This document shows, in pieces, positions 1 to 5,980 of a stretch of 20,636 nucleotides of DNA. The position numbers and the translations under genes are program-made. The notes beneath the pieces were generated by a model that saw nothing but the letters and a program-made list of their open reading frames with translations, was not told where the DNA came from and did no database searches. Within the stretch, counting starts at the first letter, position 1; each line of letters starts with the position of its first letter. The stretch comes from JBHHYR01 sp046757585 (GTDB lineage Bacteria; Desulfobacterota; Binatia; HRBIN30): contig JBHHYR010000051.1 of NCBI GenBank assembly GCA_046757585.1, forward strand, positions 1 through 20,636, given 5' to 3'.

Positions 1-1444
1 ATCGCGCCTCCAGGTCTCTCCGCAACAGGTCCGCAAAAAATGGTCCGACTCTGAAAGGTGCCGCGGCGTCTGCGTCGCCCAGCACGACGAGACTGCCCAG
101 GCTGCCGAGCCCACGGGCCACATGCGTAGGTGTGCAGCTCCCGTTGGCCAGCGCGTCGTCGAGCAGGTCGCAGCTGGCATCGAGGTTGTCCATGGCATTG
201 ATCATCTGGCATATGCGGCAGTTGACGCGCTGGTCGATGCAGGTGGCGAGATGTTCCACGGGCATGCTCGCGCACACCCCAGCAAACACGTTGTGGGCGC
301 ATCGCTGGCGGATATCGGCGCGCAGCCTGGCGACCTTTCGAGCGATCCGGTTCCCGGCGGCGGTGGTGATCGGCCAGGGGGTGGCCACGTCGGCGACGCA
401 GCGTTCCAGCGTTCCACGGTCCGTGGCCCCGTTTTTGAGAGCGGTCTTTGCGCACAGGCGGAAGGCCCTGAGCTGTGCAGCGGCAATCGGCTCAAGATCC
501 CGGCTCACTGCCCGCTGGCACGCACAGCCGTGCGTGTCGGCATCGCAGCGGATGATCGTGCCGGCCAGATCGGCGCCAAAGACGTCCTCAACGAGCGCGG
601 CCGAGGTGGCCCGCGCGGCACGGGCAACGGCGGCGTGGTTGGCAACACCAAAACGCGGCGGCGTGTCGCACCCGCACCGCCGCCTCTCATGGAGGCTAGT
701 CCTCGCGGCCGCCCGGGCTACCGTACCTTTGGCATCGGCACGCAGACAGGCCGCCGGGTTCTCAACTCTGCCCCTGGCAGCCCCCTTGATGCACGCCACG
801 TTTTCCCTGCCCTGGGCGGCGGCCACCCGGGCGCCGCCCCTGTTGAGAGCGTTAATACAAGCCTGCTGCCCTGGGCTCTGTGTCAGGTCGAGTTGCGGCA
901 GCTGCAGCGTTACGGCAAGGGTCTGGTCGAAGGCCCCGCTGTCCCAATCGACAGCGTCGACGACGATCGCGACGCGCCGCTCTTCACGCAGAGAACTCGG
1001 CAGGAACGACGTTAGCCAGAGGGTGTCTCCGTCGATTTCAAAGCCGTGGGCAAGCGAGTTGGTGACGTATTGCAGCTGGCTCGTGACCTGAAGCTCGGCG
1101 CTCAGGTCCCGATCAGCAGCGGCGAAGTCGGAGCCAGTGATGAACGGCTCATCCAAGTCCACGAAGACGCGGTAGACGAGGTGCGCCATCTCCGGCGTCC
1201 CTTCGGGCAACAGCGGCCCGCGTGTGCGGATCTCCCATCGGAGCGAGTGATTGCCCACGAGCGAGGCGGTGACGCTCAGCAGGTCCAGATGTCCCGGGAG
1301 GTCACTGTCCACTGCGTCGGTGATGGTGGCCAGCTCGACCACCTCGTCGCGGCTTGCCACGGCGCGCGCGGCTGCGACGAGCACCAGGAGGCTTGCTGCG
1401 AAGATCATCAATAGCCGTGCATCAGTGCGACCGAAACTATCCAT
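1..1444 (-). CDS. Secreted cysteine-rich protein of unknown function (3' end beyond the window)
   Basis: This is an open minus-strand frame of 481 codons that runs off the left edge. ATG at 1444 is preceded by GGAGG with a 6-nt spacer. Residues 11-30 form a signal peptide (h-region LLMIFAASLLVLVAA, likely cleavage after AVA), so the product is exported. Residues about 35-185 look like a beta-rich domain with alternating hydrophobic residues (for example YRVFVDLDEP). From about residue 190 the protein becomes a helical, Arg/Ala-rich region with regularly spaced cysteines: C196, C218, C233, C257/259, C300, C307/309, C331, C349, C382, C391, C402, C409/412, C425 and C437. The end of that region, with CRICQ followed by an Asn-rich CDLLDD segment, matches my memory of a family repeated in Binatia-like metagenome genomes. 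The cysteines probably form disulfides outside the cytoplasm. No enzymatic motif is visible. The gene lies 148 nt downstream of the sigma-4 gene on the same strand and may be cotranscribed with it. Confidence 0.72.
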   Translation of the reverse strand, partial: MDSFGRTDARLLMIFAASLLVLVAAARAVASRDEVVELATITDAVDSDLPGHLDLLSVTASLVGNHSLRWEIRTRGPLLPEGTPEMAHLVYRVFVDLDEPFITGSDFAAADRDLSAELQVTSQLQYVTNSLAHGFEIDGDTLWLTSFLPSSLREERRVAIVVDAVDWDSGAFDQTLAVTLQLPQLDLTQSPGQQACINALNRGGARVAAAQGRENVACIKGAARGRVENPAACLRADAKGTVARAAARTSLHERRRCGCDTPPRFGVANHAAVARAARATSAALVEDVFGADLAGTIIRCDADTHGCACQRAVSRDLEPIAAAQLRAFRLCAKTALKNGATDRGTLERCVADVATPWPITTAAGNRIARKVARLRADIRQRCAHNVFAGVCASMPVEHLATCIDQRVNCRICQMINAMDNLDASCDLLDDALANGSCTPTHVARGLGSLGSLVVLGDADAAAPFRVGPFFADLLRRDLEAR

Positions 1445-1446
1445 CT

Positions 1447-1477
1447 TGAACCTCCATGTGCGTGAACCTCCATGTGC
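1447..1477. repeat. 15-bp direct repeat duplicating the ribosome-binding site
   Basis: The 15-mer TGAACCTCCATGTGC occurs at 1447-1461 and again at 1463-1477, a 16-bp period. On the minus strand each copy carries CATGGAGG, so the Shine-Dalgarno sequence of the secreted Cys-rich gene is duplicated. The copy nearest the gene is correctly spaced from ATG 1444. The distal copy opens an out-of-frame ATG. This looks like a recent tandem duplication. Confidence 0.8.
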
Positions 1478-1592
1478 CGGGTGCCTCTCCGGCGGGCCAC
1501 ACGGGGATGCCACCGCAGATTGAACCATCAATCAGCACGGCCCACCCTCCGAGCGCGATCAACTATCGACGCTCGACGCGCGGCCGGCGGCG

Positions 1593-1862
1593 CTACACTT
1601 CATCCCAGCCGTCGAAGCCGCAGCCGACTGGACCGAGCGCGCTCAGGCGGAGCTTGCGCAGCGCTTGGCGCTCGATGTGCCGCACGGTTTCCACCGGGAC
1701 GCCTAGGAGCTCCGCCAGCTCCTCGTGAGTGCGTCGCTGCTCATCGTTCGCGAAACGCAGGCGCAATACCTGCTTCTCTCGGCTGTCGAGCGGCCGTTCT
1801 CCGTTCACTGCTTGAAACTCGTGATGGTAAGGATCTGTCAGGATGTGACGCTCACGGTCCAT
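1593..1862 (-). CDS. Stand-alone sigma-70 region 4 (HTH) protein, 89 aa
   Basis: Residues 25-74 match sigma-70 region 4. They begin LDSREKQVLRLRF, continue with a helix-turn-helix (HEELAELLGVPVETV) and end in RHIERQALRKLR, very like region 4.2 of primary sigma factors. Regions 1, 2 and 3 are missing, so it cannot melt a promoter alone. ATG 1862 follows AAAGGGGGG at a suitable distance, so the short form looks complete and not like a sigma-factor fragment. The 24 N-terminal residues (with DPYHHEF) and the tail (GPVGCGFDGWDEV) match nothing I know. It could be half of a split sigma factor, a -35-binding co-regulator, or a DNA-binding protein using the sigma-4 fold. A sigma-54-like element precedes it, and a divergent enhancer-binding protein lies 276 bp away. 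Confidence 0.8.
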   Translation of the reverse strand: MDRERHILTDPYHHEFQAVNGERPLDSREKQVLRLRFANDEQRRTHEELAELLGVPVETVRHIERQALRKLRLSALGPVGCGFDGWDEV

Positions 1863-1907
1863 CTGGGCCCCCCCTTTGGAACGTAGTGGCTGTGCAGAAA
1901 GAGGCTC

Positions 1908-1923
1908 AGCACGCTTGGTGCCA
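1908..1923 (-). promoter_or_regulatory. Sigma-54-type -24/-12 promoter facing the sigma-4 gene
   Basis: The minus strand reads TGGCACCAAGCGTGCT. The -24 box TGGCAC is perfect, and GG and GC are exactly 10 nt apart as RpoN promoters require. The -12 box GTGCT differs from TTGCT at one base. The predicted start of transcription is near 1897, giving a leader of about 35 nt before ATG 1862. A weaker site with the same GG-N10-GC spacing (CGGCACCACGGCCGCT) lies immediately upstream at 1923-1938. RpoN itself is not in the window. Confidence 0.55.
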
Positions 1924-1963
1924 GCGGCCGTGGTGCCGTTTCAGCAGCGGCCGCGGAACCATT

Positions 1964-2053
1964 GTGTCTTATGGAGTGGACACGTTTGCCCTCGGATCTC
2001 CACAGGAGAGGACGGTGTCGCTGGGTAAGTGGCTTCTCCAGGTAGCTGGCCAC
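1964..2053. promoter_or_regulatory. Candidate upstream activator dyads between the divergent regulators
   Basis: Two short inverted repeats lie upstream of the sigma-54-like element: GTGTC-N10-GACAC (1964-1983) and GTGGC-N15-GCCAC (2029-2053). The second is centred about 120 bp from the -24 box, within the usual range for enhancer sites bound by Fis-type HTH domains. The half-sites are only 5 bp and differ from each other, so chance is a real alternative. Confidence 0.25.
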
Positions 2054-2090
2054 AGAAGTGCGTACACTCTGGACAATCCAATCCGTCCTG

Positions 2091-2120
2091 TTGCATCTCG
2101 GACAGCGAATGGTCTAGAAA
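2091..2120 (+). promoter_or_regulatory. Possible sigma-70 promoter of the enhancer-binding protein gene
   Basis: TTGCAT (2091-2096), an 18-nt spacer and TAGAAA (2115-2120). Transcription would start near 2127, leaving a leader of about 12 nt before ATG 2139. No clear Shine-Dalgarno sequence precedes that ATG. An in-frame stop at 2115-2117 excludes a start further upstream. Confidence 0.35.
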
Positions 2121-2138
2121 TACGGCATCGAACAGAGC

Positions 2139-3677
2139 ATGAGCGAACAGGCGGAGGCGGATCTCGCCAAGGTCCGGCAGGAGCGCGACCTGTATCTGCG
2201 GCTTCTGAACCTCGGCGGGCAGGACGAGTTGGTGCAGTTCCTGCGGGATGCGCTGGCGCTGATCGTTGAGGTCGTGGCAGCGCGGCGGGGGTACCTCGAG
2301 CTGCGCGACGACCGGAATGGCACGGACCATCCCAGGTGGTGGATCGCACACGGTCTGTCAGCAGAGGAGATCGAAGGGGTTCGGCGGGTGATCTCGCGCG
2401 GCATCATCGCGGAAGCCCTGGCAACGGGGCAGACGATTGTGGTGCCGTCGGCGCTGCTCGACCCGCGCTTCGGTGAGCGCGACAGCGTAGTCCTCGGCCG
2501 CATCGAGGCGGTACTCTGCGCGCCCATTGGTGAAGACCCTCCGCGCGGTGTGCTGTACCTGCAAGGGCGGGCTGGTGCCGGTCCCTTTTCCGATGCGGAT
2601 CGGGAACGGGCGGAGACCTTCGCGCGCCACCTCGGCCCACTGGCGGACCGCCTGCTGGCACAGCACCACGGGCAGCGTGCTGCGGACCCGACGGCAGCGG
2701 TGCGCCAGAGGTTGCGCCTCGATGGCGTAGTCGGACGTAGCCCGGCTCTGGCGGCGGTGTTGCTCCAGGCTGCGCTGGTGGCTCCGTTGGATGTGAACGT
2801 GCTGCTCACTGGCGAGTCGGGTACGGGGAAGAGTCAACTCGCGCGGGTCATCCATGCCAACGGCCCGCGCGCTGCGCAGCCCTTTGTGGTGATCAATTGT
2901 GGGGCGTTGCCGTTGGGTTTGGTGGAGAGCGAGCTGTTCGGCGCGCTGCCGGGAGCGCATTCGACGGCGACGCGCCGGGTGGAGGGGAAGGTGGCGGCGG
3001 CCGAACATGGGACGCTGTTTCTCGATGAGGTCGGCGACCTTCCCCTGTCCGCGCAGGCGAAGCTGCTGCAGCTGTTGCAATCAAAGGAGTACTATCCATT
3101 GGGCGGTGCCAAGCCCGTGCTTGCGGACGTCCGGGTGGTTGCGGCGACGAATACGGATCTGCAGCAGGCTATGAGAGAGCACCGCTTCCGCGAGGATTTG
3201 TTCTACCGGTTGGAGGTGCTGCCCGTGCGGGTCCCGTCACTGGCGGAGCGGCGGGAGGACATTCCGGCGCTGGTGGAGTCCTTCTGCGCCAGCACATGCG
3301 AGCGGCACAGGCTCCCGCGGCTCGAGGTGTCGCGCAATGCCATCTGTGCCGCTGAGTCGGCGGAGTGGCCCGGCAACGTGCGCCAGCTGGAGCATGCGGT
3401 TGAGGCCGCGGTGATTCGCACCGCTGGCTCCGGGGCCAAGCAGGTGGAGCGCGCTCATCTGTTTCCGGACAGGCCGCCGGCGCAAGCTCCGCAGGGCCCT
3501 GTCACCTTCCAGGAAGCGACCCGGCGGTTCCAAAGGCAGCTACTGCATGACACCCTTGAGGACACGGGGTGGAACGTCACGGAGACCGCCTGCCGCCTCG
3601 ATCTCGCCCGCTCGCACGTCTACAACCTGATCCGCGCCTTCGGGTTACACCGCGGCGAGACGCCAGCGAAGATTTGA
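2139..3677 (+). CDS. Sigma-54 enhancer-binding-type regulator (GAF-AAA+-Fis HTH) with GAHSTA instead of GAFTGA
   Basis: The protein has 512 aa. Residues about 25-175 form a GAF sensor domain. Residues about 190-430 form the AAA+ domain, with Walker A GESGTGKS (225-232), Walker B LFLDE (293-297), sensor I ATNTD (336-340), arginine-finger region FREDLFYRLEVLP (350-362) and sensor II WPGNVRQLEH (410-419). Residues 463-502 form a Fis/HTH_8 DNA-binding domain (TETACRLDLARSHVYNLIRAFGL). The family hydrolyses ATP to remodel sigma-54 RNA polymerase from upstream sites. The loop that contacts sigma-54, normally GAFTGA, reads GAHSTA at 272-277 with no change in spacing, so Phe, Thr and the second Gly are replaced. 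It could be a divergent subfamily or a regulator that does not use sigma-54. The absence of a receiver domain suggests ligand sensing through GAF. It diverges from the sigma-4 gene, its likely target. Confidence 0.9.
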   Translation: MSEQAEADLAKVRQERDLYLRLLNLGGQDELVQFLRDALALIVEVVAARRGYLELRDDRNGTDHPRWWIAHGLSAEEIEGVRRVISRGIIAEALATGQTIVVPSALLDPRFGERDSVVLGRIEAVLCAPIGEDPPRGVLYLQGRAGAGPFSDADRERAETFARHLGPLADRLLAQHHGQRAADPTAAVRQRLRLDGVVGRSPALAAVLLQAALVAPLDVNVLLTGESGTGKSQLARVIHANGPRAAQPFVVINCGALPLGLVESELFGALPGAHSTATRRVEGKVAAAEHGTLFLDEVGDLPLSAQAKLLQLLQSKEYYPLGGAKPVLADVRVVAATNTDLQQAMREHRFREDLFYRLEVLPVRVPSLAERREDIPALVESFCASTCERHRLPRLEVSRNAICAAESAEWPGNVRQLEHAVEAAVIRTAGSGAKQVERAHLFPDRPPAQAPQGPVTFQEATRRFQRQLLHDTLEDTGWNVTETACRLDLARSHVYNLIRAFGLHRGETPAKI

Positions 3678-3734
3678 ATCGCCGGTGACCTTCGCCCCCA
3701 CCTCGACAGCGGATCCGGCGTACCACCAGCCGTC

Positions 3735-4385
3735 TTAATCAAGGCGCGGCGACAGCTTCGGCGCCGGCGGCGTGCGCGGATCGTACTGCGCGGCGGCGCG
3801 CGTTAGCTGCTCCTTGACTTCGGTGGGAAGCACCGTGTCGAGCCCGCCGTCCTTGAACCACACGACGGTCTTGACCGACTGGAGCCCGCTTGCCTGGTTT
3901 CCGTAGAGCGCCAACAATGCTGCGACCCCGTCGTTGATCGTGAGGCCTGACCCTAGCAAGGCGGCGATATCGAGGTAGTCGCGCGGTTCGATGCGCTGCG
4001 TGACGGTCGCGAGCTTCGTGCCCAACAAATCGAGCCGCGAGGCAATCGAGGGGCGGCCCGCAGTGCGAATGGGCTTGCCGACGCGCCCGAAGGTGATGCC
4101 GCCGAAGAACGACAGTTTGACCGGCTCCCCTCCTTTCTGCGCGACCACGGTCAGCGTGTCGGGTTCGTCCCGTAACGTCTTGGCTTCAGCGAGCAGCCGG
4201 CAGCACTGGCGCAGCGCACCGCGATCCAACGGGGAGGCCGAGAAGAAGTCGAAGTCGCGCGAGCTCCGATGGCCCAGATGAAGCGCGATCGCCGTACCGC
4301 CGTACAACACCCACCCGCCGGGCAGGGTCGGCGCGTCCTCGTCCCAAAACGCCCGCTGGGGTGGCGGCAAGGTCTCCAGGTGCAT
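3735..4385 (-). CDS. AbiEii/AbiGii-type nucleotidyltransferase (putative toxin)
   Basis: The product has 216 aa from ATG 4385. The frame stays open further upstream, but that part is the other reading frame of the preceding gene. Motifs of the AbiEii nucleotidyltransferase family (PF08843) are present: LYGGTAIALHLGHRSSRDFDFF (27-48, with GGT and the D-F-D metal-binding pair), a conserved Lys in LLGTKLATVTQR (124) and RDYLDIAALL (135-144). AbiEii proteins are the toxins of type IV toxin-antitoxin or phage-exclusion pairs; characterised relatives transfer nucleotides to tRNA. The gene's ATG overlaps the stop of the small upstream gene by 1 nt (TGATG), so translation is probably coupled. The partner is not the usual winged-helix AbiEi antitoxin. 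The gene converges with the enhancer-binding protein gene. Confidence 0.85.
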   Translation of the reverse strand: MHLETLPPPQRAFWDEDAPTLPGGWVLYGGTAIALHLGHRSSRDFDFFSASPLDRGALRQCCRLLAEAKTLRDEPDTLTVVAQKGGEPVKLSFFGGITFGRVGKPIRTAGRPSIASRLDLLGTKLATVTQRIEPRDYLDIAALLGSGLTINDGVAALLALYGNQASGLQSVKTVVWFKDGGLDTVLPTEVKEQLTRAAAQYDPRTPPAPKLSPRLD

Positions 4386-4657
4386 CACGCCGTGGCCGGC
4401 GGCTCCGACGCCGGCAGGCCGAAGTGCAGCCGCCAGAAATGGTCGGACTTGGGATCGATCTCGCCGGATTGCGCCTCGATCAGTGCTCGCCGGAGCATGT
4501 CCTGTCCCCAGATCTCTTCCGCAGTGACATAATCCTCCGGCCGCCCATAACGCAGGATCTGGCAGAGCAACTTGTGCGGGTCGGCAAGCGTCAGGTCCGG
4601 CTCCTGCCACCAGACGTAGGTTCTCGCCAAACGCTGCGCTGCGGCCTCACGGTCCAC
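4385..4657 (-). CDS. Small partner (putative antitoxin) of the AbiEii-type nucleotidyltransferase
   Basis: The product has 90 aa from GTG 4657. The frame stays open to 4855, but the upstream residues look random and cross the AT-rich intergenic DNA, while the conserved-looking part starts at VDREAAAQRLARTYVWWQ. The Shine-Dalgarno sequence is weak (CAGAG). The protein is soluble, with no signal peptide, membrane segment or recognisable HTH. The body (LADPHKLLCQILRYG, DYVTAEEIWG, DHFWRLHFGL) resembles, from memory, small proteins found directly before AbiEii-like genes in proteobacterial and metagenome genomes. The 1-nt overlap with the toxin gene and the palindromes upstream fit an antitoxin-first operon. 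The antitoxin role is inferred from context only. Confidence 0.65.
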   Translation of the reverse strand: MDREAAAQRLARTYVWWQEPDLTLADPHKLLCQILRYGRPEDYVTAEEIWGQDMLRRALIEAQSGEIDPKSDHFWRLHFGLPASEPPATA

Positions 4658-5008
4658 GCTCTGACCATAGCATAGTCGACTAGCGACGCCGACGGCCCTT
4701 TCACCCGCAGATTCTGCGGAAGCCCCAAATTTCAAATATGTTTGGCTAATAATTGGCGTGCTCTGCGCCACTCGGCCGCATAAATCAGTGCCCACGGGGT
4801 TCTTGTCTGGGAGCCGAAAAGACTCGCGAGTGGTTTTGACAGGCATGAAAAACACTCGTACCGTGGGAGCGTGCTGGCGCGGCGATATCTCAAGCGCTAG
4901 GCTCCTCTTCCTCGCTGACCTTGTACTTCGCCTTCATAATGAGGGTGCCGAAGCACCTCGCCGATCTTTTCGAGGATGGATGAGGATGGAGAGGGGAGGT
5001 GAACGTGT
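4658..5008. other. 351-bp intergenic stretch between the AbiEii pair and metF
   Basis: I see no intact gene here. Besides the palindromes, the plus strand carries TTGACA (4836-4841), a 17-nt spacer and TACCGT (4859-4864), a fair sigma-70 promoter. It points at no recognisable coding frame, so it may drive a small RNA antisense to metF or be accidental. On the minus strand a short frame runs 4912-4956 (from ATG 4956: MKAKYKVSEEEEPSA, then TGA). It has no obvious ribosome-binding site, and I would not call it a gene. Confidence 0.5.
4673..4719. promoter_or_regulatory. Two perfect palindromes upstream of the toxin-antitoxin-like pair
   Basis: TAGTCGACTA (4673-4682) is a perfect 10-bp palindrome 15 bp upstream of GTG 4657. 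CCGCAGATTCTGCGG (4705-4719) is a perfect 7+1+7 dyad. Both sit where an autoregulatory operator of a toxin-antitoxin operon would be expected. Further upstream, 4726-4756 is an AT-rich patch unlike the surrounding DNA and could hold the promoter, although no convincing -35/-10 pair is visible. Confidence 0.4.
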
Positions 5009-5941
5009 CTAATTCGCTGGAGTGGGTGCCGTCTGGCGAAACGTTCGTAGCACCTCGACGATGGCCTCGGCGTCACTCGGAACCACGATGTTGAAGTTGG
5101 CGCCTGGAACGCCGCTGGCGATGAGTCGCCGCAGTCTGTCAACGAGATCTTCAAGCCCGATCTGCCGGGCAGCGTCGTGGGCGGCCGTGCGCAGGCGGTC
5201 GACGATTGGCTGCGGGACGGCGATATGAAGCCGCCGGCTCAGGAACTCGCACCGCCGCACGCTGTTGAGGGGCAGCAGGGACGGGATGATCGGCTGGGCG
5301 ACGCCGGCCGTTCGTGCACGGTCGCGGTAGCGGAAGAAGCCGTCGGCGTCGGTGACGATGTTCGAGATCAGTGCGTTGGCGCCCACATCAATCTTGGCAC
5401 GCAAGAAGCGGAAGTGCTTTTCCCAGGCTGCCTGCGGGTACTCGGGATGCGCGGCGACGAAAATGTCGAGATTCGGCAAGGGCTCGGACTGCGAGCCGTC
5501 CAGCAAGGTGCCCCGGCGGTAGCCAGCGACCATCCGCACCAATTGCGAGGTGGTAAAATGGTAGGAGTCCAACAGCTTGGCGTTGCCAGGGGACGGGTCG
5601 CCGCGAACAATCAGCACGTCGCGTACACCTTTCAGCGACATTTCGTGGAGGTGGTAGTACACGCCGCGGGCGGATCCCTCGTCCCGAGCGGTCAAATGGA
5701 TGATCAGCGGCACATGGCCCATGGCGCGTTGGATGTCCTCCACGATGGCCCACGGGCTGAACTTGTAGCTGCCCCCGGTCGAGTTGGTGACGGCAATGGC
5801 GTCGAGCCCCAGCGCCCGGAGCTGCCGTGCAATGCCAACGATGCGGTCGATTTCCAGATACAGCCGCGGCGGACTGATCTCGGCCGTGAACACCGGTTCG
5901 CCGCGCTGCGCCTTGGCGGCGGCGATGCTGAGGAGCGCCAT
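5009..5941 (-). CDS. metF: 5,10-methylenetetrahydrofolate reductase (MetF family)
   Basis: The protein has 310 aa, a normal length for a single-domain bacterial MTHFR (PF02219). It is a TIM-barrel flavoprotein that reduces methylene-THF to methyl-THF for methionine synthesis or C1 metabolism. The N-terminal FTAEISPPR (about 18-26) corresponds to the EFFPPR motif with the catalytic Glu. VTNSTGG, LIIHLTARD, VLIVRGDPSPG (substrate/FAD strands) and the C-terminal SGVPGANFNIVV are typical. The start codon is preceded directly by GCAGG. That sequence pairs with CCTGC 10 nt upstream (5942-5961), so the ribosome site may be masked in a small hairpin. The gene lies 39 nt downstream of the two-domain GST-N gene on the same strand, and the two probably form an operon. 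The electron donor (NADH, ferredoxin or other) cannot be told from the sequence. Confidence 0.88.
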   Translation of the reverse strand: MALLSIAAAKAQRGEPVFTAEISPPRLYLEIDRIVGIARQLRALGLDAIAVTNSTGGSYKFSPWAIVEDIQRAMGHVPLIIHLTARDEGSARGVYYHLHEMSLKGVRDVLIVRGDPSPGNAKLLDSYHFTTSQLVRMVAGYRRGTLLDGSQSEPLPNLDIFVAAHPEYPQAAWEKHFRFLRAKIDVGANALISNIVTDADGFFRYRDRARTAGVAQPIIPSLLPLNSVRRCEFLSRRLHIAVPQPIVDRLRTAAHDAARQIGLEDLVDRLRRLIASGVPGANFNIVVPSDAEAIVEVLRTFRQTAPTPAN

Positions 5942-5980
5942 CCTGCGAAAACGTTGGCAGGCCGCGAGGGTACTGCCGTG

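Noticed and set aside
122..1091. Long plus-strand open frames (about 300 codons) at the left edge
   Set aside because: They lie antisense to the minus-strand secreted protein, which has a signal peptide, a good ribosome site and patterned cysteines. The plus frames have none of these and are products of high GC content.
4385..4855. Longer, 156-residue version of the small AbiEii partner
   Set aside because: The extra N-terminal residues cross AT-rich, palindrome-bearing intergenic DNA and do not look like protein. The conserved-looking part begins at GTG 4657.
4836..5012. Plus-strand TTGACA promoter followed by a short frame
   Set aside because: The promoter is plausible, but the frame has no ribosome site or recognisable protein. 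I kept it only as a note on the intergenic stretch.
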